Shown piece by piece: positions 50,426-62,000 of a stretch of 64,000 nt of DNA. The notes beneath the pieces are model-generated. The model saw only the letters and a program-made list of their open reading frames with translations. It did no database searches and was not told where the DNA came from. The translations under genes were made by a program, and so were the position numbers. Position 1 is the first letter of the stretch. Every line of letters begins with the position of its first letter. The stretch comes from Thuidium tamariscinum (Eukaryota; Streptophyta; Bryopsida; Hypnales; Thuidiaceae): NCBI GenBank assembly GCA_947034885.2, contig OX344749.2, positions 46,219,682 through 46,283,681 of the forward strand. The letters run 5' to 3'.

Positions 50426-50724
50426 CATTAGAAGAAAGTTGAGGGCATTAGGAGACTGCGGGTTCCCGGACTGCGGGAACGCAGTTTCTGCCCTGTGAAC
50501 CCGAATCCTACGTGGTCGGGACACTGCCACGTAATATATATATTTTTTTTTTCAAAATTTTTTTTTTTGAACTTATTTTCATATTTCAGGACCCAAAAAA
50601 AAAAAATTTTTTTTTTTTTTTTTTTTTTCCAAAAAAGTCGGCCTGACGAGGATCTGCGGCATTGGGAGCCGTTTCGGGAACAGACCCGAAACGGTCTCCT
50701 AATGCCCTCAGATTTCATCTAATG
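50426..50724. mobile_element. Fresh CATTAG-family MITE
   Basis: Left end CATTAGAAGAAAGTTGAGGG, right end CCCTCAGATTTCATCTAATG (inverted). The inverted match continues through CATTAGGAGAC. It has a perfect hairpin GTTCCCG..CGGGAAC (50462-50480) and TACGTGG..CCACGTA (50509-50533). It is separated by 15 bp of host sequence from the MITE before it. Confidence 0.85.
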
Positions 50725-51416
50725 TGGCTATATGCTTGAAAATTTTCAAATCATTTGGAATTGTACAACATATGGGTAAAAAATAGTAAGTGCAAAGAAG
50801 TAGAAAATGACTTAAAATACTAATTTGTTAAGAATTTTGTGATGAAATTGAAAAATCACAATCACAATGAGTGCAATTTTCTAATAAACAATGTACACTC
50901 AATATTTTTTTATTTTTTGAATGTTTTTAAAATCAATTTAAATAAATGACTTCAAAATTTATTTCAAAGTAGCTGACAAAGTAAAAATTGTCATAACTAT
51001 CATTTTATTAATCAAAATGGAATGAATCAAATCTTTATATGTATATAAAAATCTAAGAAACCATTTTCAAATTTTCGTTTCTAAATTTTTTTTAATGTTT
51101 GCATAACCTGTATAAATTGGGAATGAAACTATACGTCATGCAATAACTTACTAATTATGTAGGCAAAAATTATGAAAATTATTGGGCCTGATACATATTC
51201 TTCATCTACATGTTGTGAGAAAATTTCAAAGAAAAATGATAAAAAAATTCACGCGTAACGAGTTGCTCAAAAATTCTATATGGACAAGAAATGCAACTTG
51301 GTCCTTTAGAGATTAATTGAATGATTTGATTGAAAATGAATGAAAAGGATGACAATGACACTATTTTACATATTATAAAAATAATATAGACTACAAACTT
51401 CTAATTTATCCAATAC

Positions 51417-52080
51417 AATGACTCACAAAGGCTATACGCAAAGAAATCTACCTTCATGTATAATTTCACCTGAAATGGATTAATTTTTAGATCTATTATT
51501 ATTTAAATGATATTTCTATGAAATAAAATTTGTTTGTGAAAAGTCAATTTGTCATCTTGACAAAAGTCACATGCTATAAGTTTCATGAATTTTGGATTTT
51601 TATTCATTGAGATCTTATTGATTGAAATTTGACCCCAAAGTTTTGAGCTTTTTGTTTTTCATTCCATAAATTGCAATTATATATATATATATATATATGG
51701 TCATTTGATATTGTGAATTTTTATTTTTATTTTTTCAATTTATCAAGTGAAAAATAAAAAGTTAAAAATTCAATCAATAAGATCTCAAAGAATAAAAATC
51801 CAAAATTCATTAAACTTGTAATATGTGATTCTAGTCAAGATGTACATTCTTCCTATAAAGAAAATGAGACAATTTGGCTTTTCACAAAAAGTTATTTTTT
51901 CCATAGGAATTTCATTTAAATAATAATAGGTCCAAAAATAATCCATTTTAAGTAAAATTTCACAAGAAAATAGATTCCCTTGTGTACAACAAAATGTTTA
52001 AATTTTATTTCATAATTTTACTTTTTCAATTTTACAAGAGCAATTTATGTAGTAGCCAACAACTTTTGTGAGTCATTTGA
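51417..52080. repeat. Long inverted repeat around an AT microsatellite
   Basis: The left arm (about 51417-51625) and right arm (about 51770-52080) are reverse complements with some insertions. Examples are AATGACTCACAAA against TTTGTGAGTCATT, and ATTATTATTTAAATGA against its complement. The middle holds an (AT)n run at about 51675-51699. The transcript would fold into a long hairpin. No coding sequence. Confidence 0.75.
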
Positions 52081-52459
52081 TTTATTTGTAAATTCCCCCC
52101 TACTTTGGACATGACTTTTTTTGAAGTTGAGAAGGCAACTATAGTTGAAGCGTCAAACTTTTTTGCAAGATACTTATGTCACACAACTTCAAAAGTAGGG
52201 ACCAAACTTTTTTAGGCACCATTTTGATGGAAAAATAAGTTTCATACCCACTTTTATTTTGATTTTTTAAACTCAACCGACTTATTCACAAAACTCATGG
52301 GTTTAAACCCCAGTTTAAGGTACTTACAAATAACTCAATTGTATATTGTAAGATTTCAAATTAACTAGCCCATCATGTAAAGTCACACAATTCCCTAATT
52401 CGTGCAATCTAGTGTTTTTTTACAAGGTGTATTAATTGGATCAACTTGACTACTAAAGT

Positions 52460-52463
<4 letters not shown>

Positions 52464-52506
<43 letters not shown>
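52464..52506. repeat. (TA)n microsatellite
   Basis: About twenty TA dinucleotides followed by a short TG run (about 52507-52520). Confidence 0.95.
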
Positions 52507-52510
<4 letters not shown>

Positions 52511-53123
52511 GTGTGTGTGTAAACTAATAGAAAAAAAAATCAATTTATGACCATGCAAATAGGATTGATTAGTGTCTAGCACTCTAGCCATGAAAATAGT
52601 GAAGTATCATTAAATGGAGAGGTATCAATACAATTTTCTTGGAACAATAATAATGTAACTATAGCTAATAATAGTTCTTTTCTAAAGCTAAATGATGTAG
52701 ATTTTTGCCTAAATTGTGTTGCCTCTATTAATAACACTATAAACACACTATTGTATAAATTATTTTTTAGTACTTCATGAATCTATAATTTATTCATAAA
52801 ATGTCTTAAAGAATATATAAGAAGATTGTCTAAAATACTCTTTGGACTTCCAACTACCTCTGTAAGAACATTAGAGAATTTAATAATATGAACAATGCTC
52901 AATTGCTTAATAAAATGCAATTCAATGTGGTTACTTTATAACTCATTCATCAAGTTAAATTCTATGTTACTTTTTTTTATTACTTTTTTTTTGAAAGAAC
53001 GGTGTATAGTAAACTGAAATAGAGAGAGGACAATCATTTACCTTTTTTATTTAGAAGCGGGGAAGGTAAAATCTAATTGGTATCGGTAGTACAAGAATGA
53101 AAGGTAACTTATCCTGTGACAAT

Positions 53124-53429
53124 CAACCCTTTTTTTCCGGCACCATGGGGCCAGATTGCACCATTTCAAAATAAATGTCCTTTTTTTGCCAAATTAAAGT
53201 AATATTTTTTCGCCAGAATTTTTTAAGTTTTTTAAAAATATGGTCAAAGTTGCCAAATTTGGATGAAAAAATGTATGAATATAATGAAAGAGTGTTTTTA
53301 AGTCCCAAAGGCGGATGAATGTAGAAATACAATGCTTCACCAAATTTGAAGTGATCGCCATCTTGGCACTTTCTCAAAAAGTAAGTACAATTGGCACTTT
53401 CTCAAAAAGTAAGTACAAAAAAGGGCTGG
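53124..53429. mobile_element. ACCATGGGGCCA repeat family, copy 2
   Basis: CAACCCTTTTTTTCC at the left and AAAAAAGGGCTGG at the right. The right end carries a direct duplication of a 27-bp unit, with TTGGCACTTTCTCAAAAAG near 53365 and 53392. Otherwise it aligns along its length to 38432-38709. Confidence 0.75.
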
Positions 53430-53705
53430 TGACAATTATTCAAGAGTCAAACAATTAATGTCAGTCTTGTATCAATTGGTCTTTGGATTTTACACATTAT
53501 TTTGGAATCTGGGTGATTTCTTTCGTGGGTGACTTTCATTGAGTGAGGATTCCATGAGTTGTAATAACCCACTTTGTGACTTTACTTGTTTTAGCTTTTT
53601 TTAAATTTAATTTTTACTTTCTTGCACCCATCTTTAAATTCCAGAATTTGAGGCTGGCTAGCTTTGAGTGGGAAGGTGGGTCCACACCCCAAATCACACC
53701 CTGCA

Positions 53706-54037
53706 TAAGGTAAGAGGTCCTATAATGGACCATCTAAGGGCTGAAACAGAATTTCAGAGAGGTAAAACCCCTAGAAATATTTTTCAGTAAATTTTCGTTG
53801 AAAAAAAAAGTAGAATTGACATATAACCCAAGTCGTTTCATATTTTTCTGAGCTTTTTTGAATTAGTTATCAAATTTTGAAGTTGAAAGGGCATAGGGTT
53901 GTAAAATGGTGCCCTAGCTACAATGTACACTGTCAGTACACTACTGAAGGCTATGAAAAAGCAACATGTACAACTACTGTACATTTAAGATAGGGCACCA
54001 TTTTAGAACCCGCTCCATTTAAGAGCCTTCTACCTTA
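53706..54037. mobile_element. TAAGGTA-family MITE, copy 2
   Basis: TAAGGTAAGAGGTCCTATAA to TTAAGAGCCTTCTACCTTA. It is almost identical to 8867-9195, so this pair is among the youngest insertions in the window. Confidence 0.85.
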
Positions 54038-54056
54038 AACCCGCCATCATCAAATG

Positions 54057-54983
54057 TAAGGGAGAAACACCCATTTCCGTCCCTGTACCTATTCCTAGAC
54101 CCTAGAGTATCACTAAATTTGTCCATAAGCATTCATTAAAGTGTCTGAAAAATGTTTAATTCTAATTTGCAGACGTAGTTGTAAGACACATGTATAATTT
54201 TCATCCATTGACAACTGATTTCAGCAGAGTTTAGTTTAGGGTACACCTATAGGACGGTTCTAGTAGTCTAGAGAGCCAATACTTTGAAAATTTATAGAAA
54301 TTACATACTCATTCCAAAAAATCTAATTTTTTTTAACATTCATGATTTTCACTCGCTAATATTAGAAAAATATCATTTTTAGAAAAAAATGCCTTCAACT
54401 ATACTGAGTTCTTTATTTGGGCGATTTTGGGTGTTTCCACTGTATTGTTCAGTTTTCAACATTGGAATTGTCCGTAGATTGATGCAATGGTTTTCCATTT
54501 GTTATAAAATTAAATAAAAATTGTCCGTGTGCTTCCAAAAGAAAATCCCCAAACCTACCGTCATTAGTTTGTGTGCATCTCTAAAATCAATATGTATAGT
54601 GGAAACACCTAAAACTTTCCAAATAAAGAATTTAACATAGTTGGAGGCAATTTTCTTTAAAAATAATATTTTTCTAGTATTAGTGAGTGAAAATCATGAA
54701 TATTGAAAGAAAGAAAAGATTTTTCAGATGTCGTATATAATTTCTATGATTTTTCAAAGTATTAGCTCCCTAAACCACTGAAATTGCTCAATAGATGCCC
54801 CCTAATCTAAACACTAGTAGAATTAATATTGAACCAATTAGATTTTGGAATGTGTCCTTAATGTGCGTTAGTGAATTAAGGTCAAGCATTTGAGAAATGC
54901 ATTAATTGTAGTCTAGGGATGGTTTTAGATGAGTCTAGGGTCCAATGCAAGATACAAGTGTTGTATTGGGTGTTTCTCCCTTA
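54057..54983. mobile_element. Hairpin element with perfect 17-bp terminal inverted repeats
   Basis: Both ends are TAAGGGAGAAACACCCA, inverted. Further inward the arms match again: CTAGACCCTAGA against TCTAGGGTCC. Two blocks of about 190 bp (54275-54460 and 54595-54780) are reverse complements containing TTTCCACT and GAGTGAAAATCATGA. It is non-coding and would fold into a long hairpin. Confidence 0.8.
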
Positions 54984-57900
54984 CTTATGTTGAAGAAATG
55001 ATTTGAGAACATTTACACAAAACAACACTATTACCCTTCATTACTTTTGCATTTTGTATCCAAATGTTGTGTTCTTTTGTGCATTAGAACCTCCTTTCAC
55101 TCGCATATTTAACGAGTATAACAATAGTAATTAGACATAGTAGGAAAAAATGGTAATTTAGGGGGACTTATTTATTGAAAAGCCATTTTGTAGCCATCAA
55201 TTAATGTAACTTTCTGACCTAAGCTAATGGTTGGATGATATTCTTCAATGACTTTTGAAATAATTGAAGAAAAATGATGTCATGTCTATTTTTTGCCAAT
55301 TGTAGAATATATCTACACCCTAAATATAACATTGTTTAGTCCCTAATGTCCAAAAGCTTTTTTTCTAGTGGAAAGAGCAATTTTTTTTAATTGTAATTAT
55401 TTGTATATGTAACCATAGCATTTTGTGTTAGACTAATATTATAATTTGGAAGAAATTTCAAAACTTTGAGTGCATAGATTGCTAGATAATTGTGTTTACT
55501 ATGAAGAAGATATATTTTTTGGGTACCATGATAAACTAGCCATAAGACTTTGAAACCTCTAATTTAGATTTTTTGCATTTAAAATTTTGAATTGAATTAT
55601 TTTATCATAAAAAATTGAGTTGAGAATCTAGAAATTTGTAAAAAAAATAGTAATTAATTTTCATTCTTTAAAATTTTGTTAAATAGAAATAGATATGAGA
55701 TGGAAGGAAAGACTATATATTTTAGTAATTTTTCTAAGATGAAATTGGACTATGCTAAATCCAATGGTGAAATTATTCTAAAAACCAAAATTAATCCAAT
55801 AGAAATTTTTTGGAGAAAAATGTGAAAATTGAGCTCAAAATCAAATCTAATATGTTTTTTTAGAAGATGATTTAATTGTCTACAAAACAAAATGGTCCTT
55901 AATTTTCTCATCACTTATCCAAATCGAACAAACCAAAGCTTTTCTCATAGACAAAAATATAATCTATAAAAAATATTTTTAAATTTTAAATTTCAACTTT
56001 TTGTGGGTTTCTTGTGTCCTTGAATTATAGTCTACCTATGCTATAGATAACTATATTACAGGTGTACATGTTATAATCACTATTAATGGTTGTTATATAT
56101 CTACTCATATACATGCTCAAGGTTCACATGCTTGCATCTTCATGCTCACATATATACTAGCATTGTTGAGGGGACAACCATCTTAACATATATATCTGTC
56201 AAATATCTAAAAAGAGGGATGTCCTTTATTGTTTGAGGTCTTGGGGTGGGTGTTGAAGTTGGTAAGTTGAGATAGTCATATATATATTGATTCCTTTGTT
56301 ACATGAAATCATCTTAAAATTGTCATTTCTAGTACATATCATAAAAATGAGAGGAGAAAAATAAATTATTTAAGGATTTAATTATACAATCTTTCCTTGC
56401 ACTACTAGATGAGTGTTTGACTAAAAATTTCAATAACAATTACTTTTTTGATTGCAACATTATAGCATTTGAACTTAAAAGTGAAGAAAAACATGCTTTT
56501 GCAAACCCTAAAATTAAAGTGGTCAATAAACTTTATATTATTTTGGCATAAATTTTTTGCACTATGGAGACTTCAATTTTTTAAATGTTTAAAAATTCAT
56601 ATTCTATGGGAAAGAAATCTCTCCCAAAATGCTATTTTCATTTTTTGAAAAGTCATTAAATACATATGATCTTGATGAGAAACTCAAATTTTAATAACTA
56701 TAATTTAAATTTAAAAAAATTCAGTTCCCATCAATTAGACATTGTTGTTAATAGTGTAAAGTGTATTTGGTATTCTGCTTTAGAATGTTCAAAATATTGA
56801 ATTAATTAACAAGCATCAAGTTCTAATTTTTCTACTAAGTACTATAATTGCCTAAAAAACAAGAATCTTTAAAATTTATACTTCACAAGCTAAAGCCTTA
56901 TGTTGTTGTAATATCATATATAATTATATATACTTTAATCAATTTTTCATTATCTTTAGCTATCTAAAGTTTCTTATTTTGTATTGAATAATTTTTTTAT
57001 TTAAAGAGTGGAAAAAGTAATATATCCATATAATACTAGAATTATTCATTCTCCTACCTTCTATCTAGAAAAAGAGTTAAAAATAAATAAAAACTATAAA
57101 AGTTGACATTGTGGAAATACATGGAAAATTGAAAAATATCTTCCAAGACTTTATAAAACCTTTAGTGGCTAGAGTGGTGATTTGTGGTTACTAATATTAT
57201 TTCTAATTAAAAATAGATAAGCATTTGCTATGTGAATGAAAATGGTCTTATGAATGAAAATTTTGGTGATAAAAATTTGGAATTTAGTCAAAATTTAGAT
57301 TAAATAAAAGATTCCAACATCTTGCCAAAATTTGTGACTTGGAAAAAAGATGGATGATCAAAAGTTATAAGACCAACTTATCTTGAAAATGAATACATTA
57401 GTGATGGATTACAACTTAAACATATTTCTTCTTGATAGTATAACTTGTCTAAAGTTCTTTATATGATGGCCTGTTGAAGCTAGAATTTGTCTAATGCTTG
57501 ATTAAGCCAAATCTCATTATTCATACTAAAAATTGGGTGATTTTTATTTAATTTTTGGTGTACAATTTTGTGAATGGATATGTTTATATTATTCAATCCA
57601 TTCAAATTCGTTATCTTCTATTGTGGATTTTCATTTCAAACAAAGGAGTGTAAATGTAGTGTAATTAAAATTCTTGGCTTTTTTTTTAATCATTTTACTA
57701 ATTGGATGTTGATAATTTGAAATCTAATTTCTATAATTACTAGGATTTATTGCAATTCATTTCTATGTACGCATTTGGAATTAGTACATAACTTACACTA
57801 TACCTTGCTAGTCTTCTTGCAAATATCCCAATGGCCCTTTTGATGTATATTGGCAAAAAATTATTTCAAACTATCATTTTCTAAATAATGCTAAAATCTT

Positions 57901-58377
57901 TATTTTTTCAAAATTCTAGTGGATCCAACTATAAGATCTCTTAGCAAACTTGTAATAATATACTCTCTTGAATTTCAAGGGAAAATCTAATCATGCAAGA
58001 TCATGTAGATTAAATTTCAAAAGCCAAAATTTTAAAAACAAGTTATTTTTATTATAGAGACATATGATATTATATTGTTATGGAGTAATTGCAAAATCAT
58101 GAAGCTTAAATTCCAAAAGTAGATTGTTTTCAACACTTCTTGCACTGATGTTTTTTTCTTCATTGTGAATTGTAAAGTCATTCAATGCCCTCTTCCTCTT
58201 TCAATTGCCAAAATATGAACTCTATACACAATGTAAGCATTGTTGATGCATACAATAATTCTAATTAAATAGTCTCTCAATTTCCAATTTTTTGTACCCA
58301 CTATAGCCGAAGTTAAAGCCCTAGTTGCCTTATATTGGTGGAGTCACAAGATTGATGGAGTACTGTGAGGATTGGCT
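54984..58377. other. AT-rich tract with decayed TTAA-family remnants
   Basis: 55330-55980 and 56300-56880 contain phrases of the TTAA elements (TAACCATAGCATTTTGTG, AATTGTCATTTCTAGTAC) without recognisable ends. They look like the oldest copies. The rest is uninformative. Confidence 0.4.
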
Positions 58378-58988
58378 TAAGGTAGTGTGCTCTTAAAGCA
58401 GCCTTTTAAGAGCTGATTGCAATTTTGGGGAAGCTCGACTCCTTGAAACAATTTTCAGTAAATTTTTGTGAAGAAACATGGAATTGGAATTGTAAACCAA
58501 CACAAACCGCTTGTGGATGTGCAGTAGAATCACAAATCAAATTCACGAATATACAATCTAAGAAAATAATCAGCCCTAAACTTTCCTTCAAGATGAAAAC
58601 TATCAATTTGTTTAATAGGAAATCTCTGAACAAAACAACCACACGAACGGAACGGAACAAATCTGATAACTTCGAACTCATTACGGACTATCAAATCTCC
58701 ATCAGTCGTCTGTCTTCTTCAAGGTGAAGGTCGTCTTCCATTTTCAGAGTAAAGAAAAGAAAATGCTGTGATTACTGGTCACAATAGAGGGTGTCAAATC
58801 TCAAATTTCAACATCGAATGTCAGACACGTATATATTATCCTCAAAACAACAGACCTGTCAACGTGATCATCAGCTAAAAAACCCTCTTGCATTCCTTGT
58901 TTCTGCAGGAACCCTGAAAGTCATTTAATTGGATATTTTGAGTCCTCTGCAACATTACATTACAAGATGAAAAGGAGCCTTCTACCAT
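58378..58988. mobile_element. Possible TAAGGTA-type inverted-repeat element just past the GST stop
   Basis: The left end TAAGGTAG...GCTCTTAAA and the following 130 bp resemble the left half of the TAAGGTA family (8867-9195). The right end AGGAGCCTTCTACC resembles that family's right terminus. The middle does not match. If real, it ends 69 bp beyond the GST stop codon and may lie in the 3' untranslated region. Confidence 0.35.
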
Positions 58989-59056
58989 GCTGAATATACA
59001 ACTCCGTCACAATTCTATTTTCCAATCACCCCAGCAGCACCAACTGGAAAAATGTT

Positions 59057-62000
59057 TTACAAATCAGACCCTAACGCCCGTATCAACCAATGGAGATGAG
59101 CACGGAGCTGTCTGGCAGCAGGATAATACAGGTCCCTCGGCACCCCCACCCGGTCTCTCAAATACGCTGCAGCTGCAGCCACTTGTGGAGGAAAGCGAGC
59201 AGGGGCCCCCGGCCCATTTTCTACCCCCACCAAGAGCGCATTGGCCACCCAATGGAAAGCCAAATCCACATCTTCCCTGTACTGCTCTCCATCTCTCACC
59301 CCTCGCAAAGCAAAGCTCACCACTTTCTCATGGTTGGTTATCAACGTCCTCGCGGCTTCCTCCTTCGCACCTCCTTTCCCGGTCCCGTCGTCGAAGCCCC
59401 ACGCCGTCTCTTCGGGTTGGAGGGGGAGGTCCCAGGCTCCGTTTTTGCCATCGATTTTGTCCCGGTACGCTTGCCCTGCTGGTGCTGAGCTGCATCACCA
59501 AAGTAGTACGTCCTCCTCAGCTAAGTATCAACTATTTCAAATTACTGAAAAAGGGTAGTAATTACTAGAATGGTTAACAATGCTTCAATATCTCCTGAAT
59601 CATGAAACGGAACAACTTCAAAATTGAAACGGGAGTATGACACTAAAATGTCACTATCGTTTAAGTGCTATTTCGATGACTTTTCGTATCGATTCAATTG
59701 GTTGAAGAGATTAATACTGCAACAACTCAAAACAACTAGTGAAATGGGACTTCTGTGACGTAGGCTGCCAAAAACAAAATGATGTACGAGTAATATGTAC
59801 TAAAAGTAAAGTTGCAGAGATTGCATGGTTCTACAACTACAGAGCGCCAATTAGATTATGACAATTGGACTTGAATCATGTGGTGGTCTTGAAAAGGTTT
59901 ACTAATGATTCAGATTATTGTTATGTTGTCGACATGACACTCATTCGATTAGGAGAGTGAATTCAGAGGTAACTACATCTAAATGCAATCTACTTGCAAA
60001 ACCAGACCCCTGCAGATTCGTGCCTAAAAAGTGTAGCTTCTATTCATGAGAGTTTAGTGTTGATTTAGGTACACATATTTTGTGTGCTTTGGAAAATCAC
60101 AGCTAATTCATATGGTGTCTGAAAATGCAAGCTGAGAGAATCAAGAATCCGCTTCGTACTTCCAACAAGACCCAACAACTATTCAAACAATTTAATAGTA
60201 GAAACTACGCTCAAATGCTTAATTTAGTCATCCAAACCGTGCTCAAATGCTTATTTCGACGATTTTAGGTGGAGTTTCCTTTCGATTCTTTGCGAACAAT
60301 TTGAAACATTTCCCAAATACAGATAGTAATCTCGTATTCTGTTCTAGGTACTAACTTGCAAGGGCCGATTTGAGGCTCCAGGTCGTGAGTGTGGGTGAAG
60401 TCGTCGGACTTCATGGCTTGGTATGCAGGTCGTGAGTCCATGGCGTCGAACCACCGATTCACTGCAGGCCACTGATCGTTTCCTCGGACTTTCACTCCTG
60501 GCCAGTAGGGCATACTTGCTGCTATCCTCTCCAGAAACGGTGCGTAAACGGCATCCACCATCGAAAACTGCAAAGAGGTCAATTAGTTAGATCAGCTGCC
60601 AAGCTTACCAGAGCGCAAGAACAGAGGTTTCAAAACACAAATAAATAACACGCTTGAACAAAACATAGCATAAGTAACAGAACACTATACAGCTATTGCA
60701 TTGAAAATTCAGAAATGTTCGCACTTTGGTATCAGGAGGGATGTTAGCAAACTGAATCAAGTCTACAAGCTAGTACACTTGAATTCATTCCGAAGACCCA
60801 TGCTCACAACAATCTAAATAGAAGCAGCAGATACAGAGCACCGAAGGAAGAGATGAGCAGCCAAAAATTGGCCTGCTGGCCACTGCATGCTATTCCACTC
60901 CAAACGCAGTAGTAAGAATGTTTTAATGAGGAAAATGGAATCCCAGCAGAGATGAGGATATTAAGTATAGATACTAGAGCAGTATATTTACAGACATTTG
61001 ATGATTGTACATTCTTCTGAGGCGATCTCTAGATAGGGAACACGATGATGCTAACCGAAGACTGCCAACGCCTAAATACTCTAAATCTTGATTTGAAGTT
61101 ATCAGCTGCAGCTAAACCCCAGATAAAAAGAGATCCAACCACACAAGAAAAAGTGGTTAAAAAGTGTCCTATGTATTTCTGAGTACACCTCATGCTTCGC
61201 CAAAATCAGACCGAAGTATGCGAAACAGATAATAACGAACTACCGGTAATCTAACCCGAAACATTCCAGATCATAAAACTTAAATACGAAAGGAAATTTA
61301 CACAGAAAGATATGTGCAAGCGAATTACACCCAGCTAGTGCTCATAAAATTGTATGAAAGAAAGCACTTGTATAATCAAGCGGGGAATTGCAGAAGGTGA
61401 TTAGAATTTACTCAGACTAACTCATGCTACGGTTAAGGGTAACATACAATGGCTAACAACATTTGCAACAATAGGGGTGTCAGAGCTGACCTGCAGAAGA
61501 AGGCAACTTCAGATTCACATTCCAAAACTCTTAGAGGGAACTAGTATGTTGAACACAGAAGAATCATATTCTGCCCAACTCATAAAATTGCAAAGTTAGC
61601 TCCACATTGTATAATCAAATTCCTCACCTCTGCTCGGGAACTACAGCAATGCCTTGAACAAAGAAGAATAGCGTTGTGCCTAATTTGGTAACTAACCTAG
61701 AAATCATAGAGCAGAGCAGGAATGGCAAGCTCTGGCACCCAGGCTTTCTTTTTTGGCAATACAAACTGCAGAAAGGGACTGCCACTTCCTGGCCCCAGTT
61801 GAAGGCTTGCATTGCCAAAAAACACACCCTATTGCCACTCCATAATACCAACATTTTCAACAGCGGCAACAATTACAAGGAGGTAGCTTCAGGTAGAAAG
61901 TTATGATGAGCTTATAACGGTCAGCGAATGGCAGAGAATTTGGAGGGACTGCCACTTCCTAGCCCTAGTCGAAGGCTTGCATTGCCACCAAAACCCCATT

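Larger units (their letters stand above)
49494..51316. mobile_element. TTAA-family element interrupted by three MITEs
   Basis: The left end is TTAAAATTCCTTGACTATG (degraded). The right end is GGTCCTTTAGAGATTAA (TTAA 51313-51316). The host sequence follows the 3260 element and resumes correctly after each insertion at 49609-49936, 50114-50410 and 50426-50724. Confidence 0.75.

Noticed and set aside
50522-50722. Short frames with Lys and Phe runs
   Set aside because: Arise from A and T homopolymers within a MITE.
58987-59568. 193-codon plus-strand frame
   Set aside because: Antisense shadow of GST exon 4; the minus-strand reading fits the family and the splice phases.
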